Assembly: GCA_021442155.1 (NCBI GenBank)
Contig: CM038228.1
Span: 14,797,179 to 14,861,178, forward strand
Source: Cymbidium sinense
Taxonomy: Eukaryota > Streptophyta > Magnoliopsida > Asparagales > Orchidaceae
Length of the DNA stretch: 64,000 nt
Reading direction: 5' to 3'
The notes under the pieces are model-generated. The model saw nothing but the letters and a program-made list of their open reading frames with translations, was not told the origin of the DNA and did not search any database. Position numbers and translations under genes: made by a program. Shown here piece by piece: positions 21,441 to 35,754 of the stretch. How positions within the stretch are numbered: the stretch's first letter is position 1; each line of letters starts with the position of its first letter.

Positions 21441-23970
21441 ATTATTAATTCAAATGATATTGAATTATCAAAATTTAATTAAATCAAACATCTAATCCAA
21501 AATTAATCAATCTAAATATACAAAGTTAAACATATTGAAACTTTAAACAAACATTAATCAAATCAAATCAATTTAATTAAATTATTAAAATAAATTCAAA
21601 TGGGCTAATTAAGATATTTAGGTTCTTAGTTTGACCCTTAGAATAAATTTTCACCTCAACGTGAAAATTTCATTATATCAAGATTAGGATACTGAATAGA
21701 TTTGGTTCTGTTCATAACAAAATTTAATCTATTCATCATTCTTTAAAATCTAAACTCAACTTTAACACAATAATAAACCTAAAATTTGAATAAAATCTAA
21801 AATCAATTTAATTATTTAAATTGAAACCATCTAATGGTAAAATTAAACAAACTATGAATTCAAATAAAACTTAAAATGAAACAAAACCTAGAAAAGACTT
21901 TCCACACTCTTTTTTTCACATACTAGAATACTAGGTCATTGACCTTAGAATTATGTTAGGTCAATGTGTTGATGTGATGTGATAATATTTCTTATTTAGT
22001 GGTGCACTATTTTAGACTGGATGGCTAGGATTGTTTGCTTGTTAGTCTAGATGTTAGAGCATTCTTTTAGGCTAATATTATTTTTTGTAGGGGGGTTGTG
22101 CTTAAAGGGACCTATGTAATAAATATAAAATAAAAGCTATTTGTTTGTAGGTTTAAGTCCCTAAGCATATCCCAATATGACAAGTGGGCTTGGCAATCAC
22201 TAATACTGAGCCCATATTTTTGAAATATAAATTGCTGGTTTGCTGTATGTTCTTCCTAACATCTATTTTGTAAAATTTAGGAATTTAATTTAGAATTTTA
22301 AAATGTAATTTGAGCATAGAAATAAGTTAGGATCTATGGGGTTTAATATTAATAGGAGCTGATTGTACCTATTTGATAGTCTCCAATGGAGCCTAAAGAG
22401 GTCCCTAAAGATAGTGACAATCCCAAAGTTAATAAAGATCCCATAGATCAAACTTTTAGTTCTAGGCTGGGTCATATAAGGGCAGAGCTCAGTTGCCCAC
22501 TTTTTCTTTTTATAAGATGTATAGTGGTACTCGGTCACACTAGCATGTTTTATTTATTTAAATTTAGCTTGATTTACTTTGGGATGAGCAATATAACAAC
22601 ATGCTTTTCATAAATTTCTTTATGTATTTGATATGTGTTGTGATAAAGCTTGGATGAATTAGGCTCTTAAGAAAACTAAATTTTATATTCTAATTAATAA
22701 TTCTAATTTAAATTTTAATTAACTCATAAGCTCATTTTAAAGCCAATGATCTTAATTAAGAAATAAAAAAAGTTAGTAACCCTTAGCTAAATGATTGTAT
22801 GTTTCAATAGCATACATCCATATTATTTCACTCTTGTAAATAGGGAGTCTCCATTCTTACATGATAAGGGACATGCTTGACCTGTGAGAGTAGTCTTGTA
22901 GTGAAAAACACCTCTTCTCTTTGATTTGGCTTATAAATAATTTTCATCATGCATTTAGGCATAAATCATCCCAAGCCTAAGTCCAAAAATTGATGAGTCA
23001 AAATGGAATAAAAATTTATAAATTTTATTGCATTAGTCTAAGCCATGAAATGCATACCATACATGATCTAGTTTCTTAGGGAATGAGTTTAGGCTCTTAG
23101 TTTTCTTTCCTAAATATAACATCCTAGCAATGTTGCACTTGCATAAGACGGGAAATAAGTCCAAAATTGAGAGTATTCTTAGGTGGTGTTAGTTGGTAAC
23201 CCCTTAAAGACGGGAAATAAGTCCAAAATTGCCACGATAGGTTTTTTTTTTCTCTCAAATGACAGAAAGAACTAATAATTCATAAATTCATAAAATTTGA
23301 TTAGGCCATGTTTCTGACTTATGTTAAAAGCATTTTTAGACTTAGGTTCTAAAATATTTTCTGGAATAAGTCTTCAACCACTAGGCATTTCTATAATCTT
23401 GTTTTGTTAGAATCTAAGCCCTATATTTCTATTAAAATGCCAACTCAAAACTTCAATAATCTCAATATCAAAAATATAAAGCTCAATAATAGGATAGTTG
23501 AACTATTTATTGGGTTTCTCAGTGTCCAAAAGCATTTCCTACCAATCCCATTTTTCTTCTACAAGAACTCTTTCCCCTTGAAGCATTCCCACTTGAATTT
23601 CTAAATTAGCCATCCTTATAATACAAACTTTGAAATCCATAGAAATAAAAGTAAATTTTTTTAATCGAGAGTATTCTTAGGAGAAGTTCTTTTTCTTCTA
23701 AGATGTAATTAGCTATTGGGGTTTTCCCTTATAGGAAACTATGAACCTTGTAATAAAATAAACTTTGATCTACCTCTCCATGTAATTCAGGGGAAGAATC
23801 ACTGGTACATCGAAGAACCATCAGCCTTAGGAGTCCTTATTAAGTAACTAAATCCATTAATCATAATATTATTATCTTTTGAGATAATATATTTATCCCT
23901 TAATGATGTATTTGATTATTTAAATAAGTACCCCCAAGATTTGTGTGGTGTTCCAAATAAAATTCCTACA
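21441..23970 (+). repeat. LTR copy D, 3' half, plus orientation
   Basis: The reverse complement of LTR A from about A 8,500 to A 5,434. It matches copy E (31,356-33,610) segment by segment: the ACTAGGTCATT block, the TGATGTGATGTGA block, the AGGGGGGTTGTGC block, the TATA region at 22,475, and the ATCGAGAGTATTCTTAGG block at 23,664. It ends near ...TTCCTACA at 23,970, where sequence of a different LTR part begins. Its U3 is missing or unrecognisable. Frames at 22,386-22,613 and 23,404-23,604 are accidental. Confidence 0.75.
22475..22480 (+). promoter_or_regulatory. TATA box of LTR D
   Basis: TATAAGGGCAGAGCTC on the plus strand, the same context as in copies A, E and I, followed by GGTACTCGGTC about 50 bases later. 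Confidence 0.6.
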
Positions 23971-26161
23971 ATCTCTCTAGGTTAAGAAGGAAAAAGAGAG
24001 GAAATGACTTCCTCCCCTTAAACCCTTCATCCAAATACACTCACAAGGCGAAGAGGGACTCAACTCACCCTCTGACGAAGCCCCCTGCTGCCAGTGGCTG
24101 GATTCTAGCCATCCAAGAGCTTACATACATGGCTTTTGGCCATGTATGGAAAGAGCTGAGAGAGGCCCTCACCTCTCCATCTTTTCATCCCAAAACATTC
24201 ACAAGGTGAAGAGAAGGAGAAAAAGGAGCATTCCCTCGACCTCTCTCTGCCAACAAGCAAAAATTTGGCCAAAATTGGTGACCAATCTCTTGGCCTCTAA
24301 TGGAAAAATGAGAGGGAGAGTATTTCACCTCAAATTGAATGTCCCAACACATTCTAGAGGTCAAGGCGACCTCAATCAAATTGTCACCGAGGCTTGTCGC
24401 CATCGACATGCTGGAGAACGGTCAAACCCGATGGGAAATGGCCATGAGTTGGTCTCCATGGCATTTAGTAGGAAGACAAGCCACCAAATCAAGTCTATGG
24501 CTTTGTCCCATCGAGGTGAAGGTGATTTGAGCATGATGATCATCGGGGATTGCCGCTGATGAGGTATACCTCACAACTGACCTTCTGTTCAAAATTCCAT
24601 GGTCCTTTGTGAAGGAAATTTTATCTCCAAAGGGCCAAATCATATAGATCAATCACAATTTGATCCCAGATCATTTTGCAATCCAAATCAAGTCAAATTT
24701 TGCCTCGAATCACCTAAAATTCATCAGATTTAATGGATGACATCCATCTCTTATCAGAGAAGAATTGGGAATGTCTCCATCATTCGTACTTTCTGTTTGG
24801 AATGGACGACCGAGATATAAGCACATGGTTTGATTAAATGACTGGAAAGCGTGGGAAAATTAGACGACCAATCTTTGATTGACGGATTTTGATGTTTTTG
24901 GCATGGTTTAAAATAAGTTTTTGTCATTTTAAATTATTAAAAAACATTAAAAATACCATAAACTTTAAAAACATACAATAAATAAAATATAAATCCAAAA
25001 AAATGCAAATGAGGGTTTTATGGATTCTTCTCAATGAGTAGAATCCATTAAATCCAAATTCTCCAACTAATTTGGGGTACGTTTGGCTTATTTTGACTTT
25101 GAAATTAATCAAACTCAAATTAATCAGAAGCAATTAATTTAATCGAAATGAAACTTTGGGGAACTAAAATTGAGGTCAAAATGCACTTTGGGAAAACTTT
25201 TCAAGATTTATCTCAAAGTAAATCAAAATATATTAAATTTCATACTCCAAACTTTAATTTTAATGAAATAAATTAATATTAAGTAAAATAAACCATGAAA
25301 ATTAATGAAATCACTTTAAATCACCATAATAAACCTTAATGAACTTAATCATATCAATGAAACCCACTAAAATTTTATAAATCATAAAATGACCTAATTT
25401 GATAATTAATTGAAATAATTAATTTAATTAATCAATCTGAACTTAAGAATATCATAATAAACCAACCAAAACTCCACAAATTCCAAATGAACCCTCTATG
25501 GATGCATCTTTTAGAGTGAAATCAAGAAAAAAAATAAAATCTTTAAATAATCTTTATTAAATGAAGCTTAATTTAGGTTTTAATGAAATAATCAAAACCT
25601 TAATTACTCCCTAATTATGCATCTGATTAAAATGAAATCTTAGAAAAATCAAATTGGCAAGGAACCCCACTTGCCATAAAAAAATTTCAAACTTAATTGA
25701 CCTCTGGATTGGGGATTATTGAATTTCCAAGTCCTTAAGTCAATATATATTAAATAATAAATTAACAAATTCACAATATCACAAAATTCATAAAGTTGGT
25801 GTGAAACACCTTCAGAACACGAGAACATTTAACTATAATTTTCCAACATTCTAAATCAAAGAATTAGATCACTTATAAACTTAAAATTTAATGAAAATAA
25901 TAACAAATATTAAGTTTAATTAAACCTTAAAGTAATTAAACTTATAATAACAAAATTAATAAAATCTTAATCCACAATCAATGCAAGCTAAGATTGGATT
26001 AAAATATTAACCTAATATGTTAGGTTAATATACTTCAACCACATGAATTCAATAAATATAAACATAATTCAAACTAAACATTAATGAAACAAATGTTAAA
26101 CCAATTCAATCCAAATGAAATAAATAAAAATGAAAATAAATTAAACCAAGAAGAAATACAT
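23971..26161 (+). repeat. LTR copy F (left part of the F/E LTR), plus orientation
   Basis: It begins abruptly inside U3 and matches the GC-richer and AT-rich middle parts of copy H (compare 24,900-25,260 with 43,490-43,860). It holds a CpG-richer block (about 24,050-24,880) with the foldback words CATTC and GAATGGACG near 24,780-24,810. It stops at LTR C, whose 5-bp flank TACAT (26,157-26,161) nearly matches CACAT at 31,356-31,360; so F continues as E on the other side. The 137-codon frame at 24,146-24,559 lies in the GC-richer block and has no sign of being a gene. Confidence 0.7.
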
Positions 26162-29100
26162 TGTGGTGTTTTAATTTGGAGTCATAGGACACCACACAGA
26201 TTCTATAGAGTATTTATTGAAGTGATCGTGTATGACATTTAAGAAATAATATACTATCTCGAAAGATAGAAACATCATCCTATAATAAACTTAATCACAT
26301 AATAAGAACTTCTAAGATAGATGAGTCTTCATATATAATAGAGATCTTTTCCCTACTTTATATGGACAAGTAAAGTAGGGTTTATTTTAAGCCTAGTTCT
26401 TTAGTTCTATATAGAGGTAAGCCTCCATAGTTAATTATGTCCTAAGAAATAGAAATTTTCTAAGAATACTCGCAATTAAAGTAGTTAATAAATGTTTCAA
26501 AAGATTTCAAAGCTAGACTTTCAAAGAAATGATTATTTTTGAAATCAAATGGAAAAAGTTCAAATAGGAAGACTTATTTATAGATTCTGCAGGAAGATAA
26601 GTAAGGAGCATCCAAGATATTAAAAAACCTAGTGAATGCTCCAATCTACCCTATGATGAGGCTTCATATTTTTGACGAGGAGAATTTTTTTTTTTGTTTA
26701 AATTAAAATTTTATTAGAGTGTTAGGACATATAACCCAACAACACAAGATTGTAGAGATGCCCAAGAGGTGTGTACTTATACCTATAGCAAAAGAGAAAA
26801 AAAGTTGCCTCAAAACTTAATAAATTGCTTTAACTTTAATAGATCATTCATAAATTTTATTTAGTCTAAGTTTAGATTAGTCTTAATGAATCTTATCCAA
26901 AGATGAAAGGTATCTTAAGACTTATTAAATGAGTCACCATCACATGAATAATGCTCCACTACTTTCTTTCATTATCAATAACATCCACTTTTTTTCCCAT
27001 TTTTAGTTTCTTCAATGTTTTATTTAGTATATATATACATGCAATATATTTATATTTTTGCACACTTAATGATGCTTGATGCATGAATTTGATAAAAAAT
27101 GTATTTCCTCTCATATTTAAGCATATGTAAACATGTATAAGAAATTTAAGCAAGTACATGTCATTGTTAAACTAGAGAAGTGAGATTATCTAAGACCTCC
27201 TTGAGGCTACTTTAAATCTCATATTCTCGGGATGTCCATACTATAGACTTGCCAATTCAAATACATAAATATATAAGTATGAACATAGTAATAAAACAAT
27301 CAATTGCCATATTTTGATTACATGTAGATGAACATTTTATTTTCATATATTTAATTATTTATAATAATCATTGATTTAAACTAAAAATTATTTAATTCAT
27401 AATTAACATATAGTTTCAAAATAGTTTGAGATTTACTAATGATAATAGCCACACCATGTAATAATATTGATCCAACTCATGCAATTTCAATGTAATCATA
27501 TTCTTTTAACTTTAAAACATGAATACATGAGGCACATGGTATGTACATTTATGATAATTGAAAAAAAATAATCGAATATCACCACACAACATACATGATT
27601 TCATTAGGACCTAAGGACACTTATGTTAGATAAACATCCCTTAAGTCTAGTCAAAGTTCCTTTAACATTTAATCTTAATATTTCAAGTTGTTAAAACCTA
27701 AAGAGGAGAAAGCTACTTAGAATCCACCCCATCCCAAGTTAGTTATTTAATATGTTAAAGGTAGGAAATTAAATGTATTTTATGGATTGATTAAGTTCAA
27801 TATATTAATTATATCAATTTAATCACCCTTCTAAGCTTCTTTAATTTAATTAATCACCTAAACATGCGCTTTCAATGATATGCTTTGGAAAAATAACATT
27901 TACAAAGCACCTAAAGCGATCTAATGCAATTAGGTCATGCTTAAGAATTAACTAAATTAAAGTAGAAAAAGATTTATGATAAGTACTCTTAGGATTTTCC
28001 CACACCCATAAGAAAATCATAATTTCTTTAACAACTTTATGTTATTAAACACATAAAGGGATTAATGGATTGCACTTAAGTTACTTAAATTAATTTCATT
28101 TACATTTCATTATTAAATATTCTTAATTTACCCTTAATTATTCAACATATTAATTAAACTCTTTAAGAGAATATATTTGGAATTAATTAGGAGGGGGTCG
28201 TAATTAATTTTTCCATGTCATCCTCACTATTTACATTAATAACTTAATTTTATTGGTCATTAAATTTAATAATTATTAAATCATTTAAAGGGGCTAATTA
28301 AGATTGAAAATTTGAAATTCCCCAAACCACATGACAAATAATTCCAAGAAAATTATGGGAGGCATGAGACATCCCCTAGAATCAACATGTCAAATTTGGA
28401 ATTAATTAGCAAAGTAATTTGACCTTAATTAAGATAATTAACCTAAGCTTCAAATCTTAATTAAGCATTGTTCATTAAATATTAATTAGAAAATTTATTT
28501 TTATTAAATTCTCCTCTATCTAAGCTTTCCAAAATGAGTTTATTTGCATTTTTTAGATTTTTTATAATTAAGTATACTTTTTTGAAGTTCTTGCTATTTA
28601 ATTACATTTTAAAACCTAATTAAATCATTTTAAACCATCCGTGCTACATGGAAAGTAATGTGGCAACGCTTTTCATGTGGTGTTGCAATATTGGTTATTT
28701 AAAATGTCAGACATAGCTATCGAGTCAACGGCGGCTGACGTAATTTCATCTCGACCGTCTAATCTTAGATCGGATGGTCAAGATCAATACCATGATTATG
28801 AAAGGATTAAATCAAGATTTCTAGTGCAATTAATCCCGACCATCTATTCTAATCACTTAGAATAGACGACCAGTGATCCGTCATCCCGTGAGCGATGAAA
28901 AATGGACACCGCCCACCATCTGCCACTAGATTCAAACTCATTGGAGCTGGATCGGTGGAAAAATGAAATCTAAAATGATTAGGGAAGAGATATAAGGAGA
29001 TCCTATGAAGAAAATAACATAAAACCATATTTCATTTTGAAAAATACCAACACCTAATGGCCAAATCTACAGTTGCTTAATTTTTTTACCTCGCTAGAGC

Positions 29101-31355
29101 TAGAGACTGGTGGTCTGTCAATAGAGGTAGCTTCCTCTTGAAGAGATCAATACCTGTTGAGAAGATCTTGAGTTGCCTCCTCACTAATCGATCTGTGGAC
29201 CAAGCTCTACTATGAAAGTCATCAAAGTTGGTCTGGGGATGCCTTCCGATGATCACTTCAATTATGAATCGATTCATTTTCATTCCTCGAGGTTTGGGGA
29301 ACATGGTGAAGAGTTAATTTGAATTTTGTGGAGTTTTGATGAGATTGGATGAACATGGCTCTCAAGTTTTGGTGGAGTTTGGTCTCGCTGGTGATGGGGT
29401 GCATGGGGAGCTCATGGAATGCTTGGGGATCCCTCAAAATTCGCTAGGAAAGGTCTCTGGTTAGTTTGAATGAATGGGGAGGAGTATACTCTTCTCCCCA
29501 ATTGAACCAATGGTTGAAATTGGCTCAACCTTTGGTAGTCGTCTGGCCGAAGTAGGTAGCCAAAAGTGGTAGGGAATGACTGAGGTGGATGTGTGTGAGA
29601 GGGTTGAGAGTGTGTGGACCAATGATTTCCTGAACTCACCCTCTCTTGGAAAAAGGTTGAACCCAATAGCTTTATGTTAACTTGGGTCAGTGGTCCTTTA
29701 TCTTAGAAGGGCCAAGGAGTGGGGAGGTAGAGAACCCTTCTAAATGAGGGTTTTATCCCATTTGGAGGGCTTGGTTTAACCCGGTTTCACCATGGGTTGA
29801 GTCCACTTGGGGAAGCCCTCGGTGACCAAAGGATGAGTCATGCCAAGTTTGGTTGGATTTGGCTCAATTTGATTCATTTAGGTCAAATGGGTTCAATTGG
29901 GCTAAGTTGACTATTTTGACCAAATTGGGTCAAAGTGGGAGTTTTTTTAAGTTAAATTGGTCATTTGAAATGAGTTAGTGCAATTGGTTCGACTCAAAAT
30001 GGATTATATTTGGATTTGATTCATATGGTTCAATTTGGGTCAAATGGCTCATGTTGACCAATTTGACCAAGTTGGACAAATTTGCATGAGCATGGGCTAG
30101 GTCCATATTCAATTGATCATTAGTGATTGATTGGAAGAGTTGATTTGAATTGATTTAGATTAGGGAGTGATTTGATTCAATTTGAACTTTTAGGTCAAAT
30201 TGGGCTAAGTTGGTCAATTGGATTAGGCTGACTAAATTAGGTTCAATTGAAGGTTGGATCATGTCAAATATTCAATTGGTATATTGATTAGAAGCATTGG
30301 TTTCAACCAATTTAGTTTAGGATTTTATTTGACCCAATTTGGCCTTTTAGGTCAAATCAGGTCAACTTGGGTTAATAGAACAAATTGGCTTGGTTAGGTT
30401 TAATTGACTTTAATTGATCATTGAGTCATGTTCAATATTTAATTTATGGTTGATGTGAGTCATTGGTTGCAATTAATTTATCTTAAAACATGATTTGACC
30501 TAATTTGGCATTTAGGTTACTTTGGGTCAACTTGGGTTAAGGGGCCAAATTGGTTTGGTTAGGTCCAATTGGTTGTAGTGCAGTGTTAAGTAGTGACCTA
30601 TAGTCATCAATGAAGAGATTGGATAATTTGGTTTGATCAAATGAGAGTTTGATTGAAGTTTGGTCTAATTGGATCTTTTAGGTCACTTTGGGTTACATGG
30701 CTTGATAAAGTCAATTTGGGCTAATTAAGGCTATGGATGGTTGAAATATATTCAATGATGAACTTAGAGTTGATTGGTGGCTTTGAATACAATTGATTCA
30801 GGTTCAATTGGATTTTTTCTCATTTGAACCTTTTAGGTCAAATGGGCTAACTTGGGTTACTTAAGTCTAATTGATTTAATTGGCTTGATTGCAAGTGTTG
30901 TAATAGTTTGAAATGATCCATTAGATAATTAGAATGATTGAGAGGATTAGATTGAGTTTGGTTACTTGAATTGGTTTGAATGGAGTTATAAGATTAAAGT
31001 GGGTTAACTTTGGTTAAGATTCACGTTAGTTTGGCTTAGAGCTTAGATTGGAAACCAAATTCAATCAAGATCAATTGAATTCAAATGAGTTTGGGTTGGC
31101 TTAGTTTTAATCATATGAGTTGGGTTTAAATGAATTGATGTGTATGAGTATCGATTTAGGCCCTAGGCTAGGTGAAGCCCACTTGTCCAAAGGTAAGCTC
31201 TAGGCCTAGGGTCATGCCATACAAGACTCTAGACCTAGGCTCAATATTCCCTTAATTACTAAAAGTGTCCTAGCACCAAGAAAACCTATGTGTCTAAAAG
31301 AATTCTAGACATAGGACGGGAGAGATTAATTCTCACTCCAAAAGTGAGGTCAACA
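26162..31355 (-). mobile_element. LTR copy C: solo LTR with near-matching 5-bp flanks
   Basis: Both LTR tips are present (TGTGGTGTTTT at 26,162; GAGGTCAACA ending at 31,355), with flanks TACAT and CACAT, one base apart. No internal region is present, so this is a solo LTR formed by LTR-LTR recombination. It is 5,194 bp because about 1.7 kb around the promoter (A 6,060-7,750) is deleted. It keeps the three U5 hairpins, the U3 foldbacks (28,646-28,678; CTATTCTAA / TTAGAATAG at 28,844-28,865), the CpG-richer block and the W-box array. Frames inside (28,677; 29,086; 29,412) are accidental. Confidence 0.85.
29870..30860 (-). promoter_or_regulatory. W-box word array in solo LTR C
   Basis: GGTCAA/TTGACC words as in LTR A, here as TTTAGGTCAAAT-type units about 150-200 bp apart with extra words between. 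Confidence 0.65.
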
Positions 31356-33610
31356 CACATAATCAAATTAAATAGAATTAAAAGAAGAAGCAAATTTTAA
31401 AATAATTAAAATTAGAAATTTAATTCAAATTAAATTGTCTAAATGGACTTAAAAGGATTAATTAAGATTCTTAAGGATCTTAATTAAATATTTAAGATGA
31501 ATATTCACTTTAGAGTGGATACTTCATTATATTAGGACTTAGGATGTTGAATAGAATGTGTGCCACCCAAAATGGAACCTGTTGTATTCTTCATTCTTGA
31601 AAACCTAATCTAACTTTAACATAAAAATGTACCTAAAATGAAAAAGAAATTAAAAAAATCATTAAATCACTTAAAATTAAAATCACCTATGGTAAATTAA
31701 ACTAATTTGAAAATCAAAATAAATAAAATAATAATTTTCATAATCAACATCATATGGTATATTGTCTAGACACCTGAGATTGTAGGACTATTTGTCCGAA
31801 GGAGGTCTTGATACCTCGAATCTATGCTATTACCATGACACGTACCTATGATGCAAAATTATGAAAATTTAGAAACTCTAAAAATCAAATTGAATCAAAC
31901 AAACCTTAAACTTAAATTAAAATTGAAATTATAAAGGCCTAGCAATATCTTGCCAAACAAACCCCCATTCTTTACACACTAGATCATTAGGTCATATACA
32001 CTAGACTTAGGTTAAGTCATTCTGTGATACTCTGTGATATTCTGTGATGTTGTAATGATGTGATGTGAAATACCTTTTTATTATTTTGTGGTATACTATT
32101 TTGGACTGCATGTCTAGGATTATTTATTATTAGACTAGATTGTTTAATGTTCCTTTAAAACTATTGTTGTCTTCTACAGGGGGGCTATGCTAAAAGGGAC
32201 TTCCATCATAAATAAATTATATGAATGTTATTTGCTTCTAGGTGCTGAATAGTCCCTTAGCATAGACCAGTAGGACATGTGAGCTTGGCAAGCAGCTAAT
32301 GCTAAGCCCGTATGTTTGTAAAATATATCTGTTATGTGCTATTTGTATTTTTTGACATTTTTTTGTAGTCCTTATGATTTATTTTTGAATTTAAAATTTA
32401 AATTTGAGCTTAGAATTAGGTCAGGATCTATGGGGATTAAGGTTAGCAAGAGCTGATCCTGTCAACAGAAGGGTGCAGAGGTCCCCTGTGAAGCCCAATG
32501 GAGGTCCCAGAAGAAGGAGACAATCATGGAAAGAAGACCCATAGATCTAGACTTGTAGTTATAAGCTAGGTTGTATAAGGGCAGAGCTCGGCTACCTAAT
32601 TTTCCTTTCTTCTGAGGTGTACAAAGGTACCCGACCGCATTAGCCTTTCTTTAATTTAAATTGGTTTGATTTATTTTGGGTGCATAATATAATCAATCTA
32701 CTTTTCTAGGTTTCTTTTAGTGTTGTTTTTCTATGATGAATGCTTGGACGATTAGGCTCTTAGGAAAACTAAATTTTTTACCCAATATAAATCCAAATAA
32801 CTTAAACCAAAAATAAAAAAACTCAAAACTTCATATTAATTGAAGCCCAATGAAAAACTTAAAAAATCAGCTAAAAATCATTAGCACTTACAAACCATGC
32901 TAACATATTGCTCTTAAATCATGAATTGGGCACTTCACTCATTACACATAAGGGGCATTTGACCTTTGAAGATGACCACCTTCTTAAGGAAGTCTATTTA
33001 GAAGAGTCAGGGATAGGTCTGTTCCTTTAAGTGAGAGGAATGACTGATAATTCCCAAAAATTTAAGTCCTAGATTTCTAAGAAAATGTCAACTTAAGATC
33101 TAAATTAAATTCCAAAATTTAAAGCCTAATGGTCGAATAGTCAAAATGCCTACTTGGCATCCCAGTATCAACAAGCATTTCCTACATCATCCCAATTAGC
33201 TTCTAAAAAGAACTCTATCTATTTTGGATCATTCGTTATTGAAATTCCAAATATTATTCCTTTGAAAACTAGCTTAGAAATCCATAAAAATAATAACTTA
33301 TTTTTTTAATCGAGAGTATTCTTAGGAAGTGGTCCTCCAATCCTAAAATATAATTAACTATAAAGACTTGTCCTTGTAGAGAACCATAAATCCAATTTAA
33401 AATAAACCTTGTTCTACTTTTTATGTAGTTTAGAAGAAAATACTTTAATATATGAAAGACCCATTAGCCTAATCCATCTTTTATTAAATGATTGAATCCA
33501 TTATATGATAACATATTTATCTTTCGATATAATATGTTTACTCTTTAATGATGTATTTGATCATCCAAAAAAAAACCCTAAATCTTACATGGTGTGACAA
33601 ATTTTCCTCA
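31356..33610 (+). repeat. LTR copy E (right part of the F/E LTR), plus orientation
   Basis: It continues copy F after the solo LTR C insertion. It matches the reverse complement of LTR A from about A 8,500 to A 5,434 and matches copy D: GGGGGGCTATGC near 32,180, the TATA region at 32,574, AATCGAGAGTATTCTTAGG at 33,308. It ends near ...TTTTCCTCA at 33,610. With F it makes one plus-oriented LTR cut by C, which makes C younger than F/E. Confidence 0.75.
32574..32579 (+). promoter_or_regulatory. TATA box of LTR E
   Basis: TTGTATAAGGGCAGAGCTCG, with GGTACCCGACCG about 45 bases downstream, the same arrangement as in A, D and I. Confidence 0.6.
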
Positions 33611-35754
33611 TAATTAATAATATCATCAAGATGATAAGTATACCTTCTTTCCAAAGTAAGAAGAAAAGTTGTTATTATTATTTTTTATTGATGACTAGCT
33701 TGATATAGAGGTTAGTAAATGCCTGAAAAGGTTATGTTGGAATTTATGAAGTTGAATATGTTCTTATATATGATAATTATTGTTTGTATTATTTTTTTAA
33801 TGGAATTGAAGTGATTTGTAATATAAACTAAGAAGGGCATCTTATTAGATAGAATAAGAGGAATGTTAAGAAGTGATAATGAGATCGTAGTGGACATGAT
33901 AATTGCACTTAGAGATTTCAACACTAACATTGCTAACATTTAATAGAGTATGATGAGTAAAGGTTCTATTACCATTGGTATATTTATGAACAAGTGTAAC
34001 ATAATATTGATTATTAAATTAAGAAACTTAGACATGGTCAAAAACCTTAGGAGATTTTGAATGTAATAGGTTCAAGGATCATTAATCATATAATATAGTT
34101 TGGTTAATAAGAGTTACATGATGTATTTATAAAGCATGTGATAATATATATCAAAAAGAAAAAATTAGGCTTCTCTAAAAACTAGGATGGTGAACTCTTG
34201 CATACATATGTTATGTGCAATTTGATACACTATTGAGATCCCTAAGACACACGCATCAATGCTCTAAAGGATAAGAGTGGGGCTTAGTCTATTGGAGGCA
34301 AGCCTTTGGCTTCTTTAACTAAGGGGAGTGGGCATGTCAAAAGTGATATGTTCAAGTTATTCTCCTAATGACCTAATATGTTATTTTAAAGTTAGGCATG
34401 AGTGTGATGACCATGGTAAGATGTTTCATATTCTAATTCATGCTTGGGTCTAATCAGATCAACTTAAGGGGGATGAGCATTGAGCTATTCTAATATGCAA
34501 AAGCCTAAATAAATATTAATGTAATTAAAGACATATATTAAATTAAATAAATTAGCTAATAAGTTGGGTAGCACATCAAAACTGCCCACTTGAGCTACAA
34601 AGTTGAGTAAATGATTCATCAGGTTAAACAAATTATAGTAATGTGATTAGGGTAAAACTTCATTAACAAATTAAGCATGTTGAATTATCCAAAGAGTAAT
34701 TATTTGAAATTAATTAAAATAAATAATGGGATATTTAATTATACAAAAATCAATAAGAATAGTTAACAAATAATGAATATTTTGTAATATTTTAAAAAAA
34801 TACATCTTGATTTTAGAAAAATAATGCACATTTATTTATTAACATTGGATTTAAAATAAATTCATAATAAATTTAGCTTATTATGATTTTTAAGAAAATA
34901 TTTAAGCTTTTATTTAACTTATTAACATGGTTGATTGGATTGGGTTCAATTGCTTAGTAGTATGTGATTGAAAACTAGCTCCAGCTTGGAAGAGCTACAT
35001 GAGATCCTCATGTAATGAGAGAGGATAAAGAATCATGTAAATAAATTAAAACCATTGGATCTTAAAATTGAGATCCAATAGGTATTGAAGTTTCTTTTAG
35101 TTAAAGCTATGGCATTCCTAAGGAGGCACTCTAACATGCATGGTGGACAATAATGGTATTTGCTTAGATGGCAGGATTTGTCAAAATAATGTTGATGCAA
35201 ACATCAAGAGTTTAAAGTCCTTTGACTATTTTTCATGAAGTTCAGGTTTATAGAGATGTTTAGGGCTTCTCCTACTTTATTGTTTTTTTAAAGATCACAC
35301 AAAAGACTTAAACTTAGCAATTTACCATATCCTAAGGCTCTAAGAAGAAAGAATGTTATAGATAAATAAGGGATATACTTATGGGAGATTGAAGAAGGAG
35401 GAATCAAAGCAACTTAAAACTAATGAGCATGCTTTTTTGAGTCTCGAAAAGTAACTTAAGCTCCTAGGAATCTAAGCCAAAGCACTAGAATGCTCACTTC
35501 TCTTAGTTTGACCCTCTATCCTTTGATTTTGCATGGAAATGAGTTACTACTCTTAGAAGCTCCAACCAAAACCATAAGGTGGTTGGGGATGTTCTTGCTA
35601 AGTGCAAAAAGGCATCCAAGAGGTCTTACTAGTAAGAGGGGGGAAGTGTAGAGAGTTTCAAAATTTCAAAGGTTATATATGCCTTGGTTTGATCGATTCC
35701 TTATAATTATAATGTAGCCAGACCATGTGGGCCCATTGGTTTATATAACGTACT
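33611..35754. other. Unassigned 2.1 kb between LTR E and solo LTR G
   Basis: AT-rich sequence with no match that I can see to the LTR, leader, coding or 3' repeat parts of this family. The longest frame (33,712-33,939, minus) has no recognisable motif. It could be host DNA at the insertion site of G, or a badly decayed other element. Confidence 0.5.

Noticed and set aside
24146..24559. 137-codon open frame as a host gene
   Set aside because: It lies in the GC-richer U3 block of LTR copy F, overlaps open frames in other phases and on the other strand, and has no motif; equivalent blocks in other LTR copies do not keep the frame.
33712..33939. 75-codon minus-strand open frame in the unassigned interval
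   Set aside because: AT-rich, hydrophobic by composition, no motif and no upstream context; expected by chance in such sequence.
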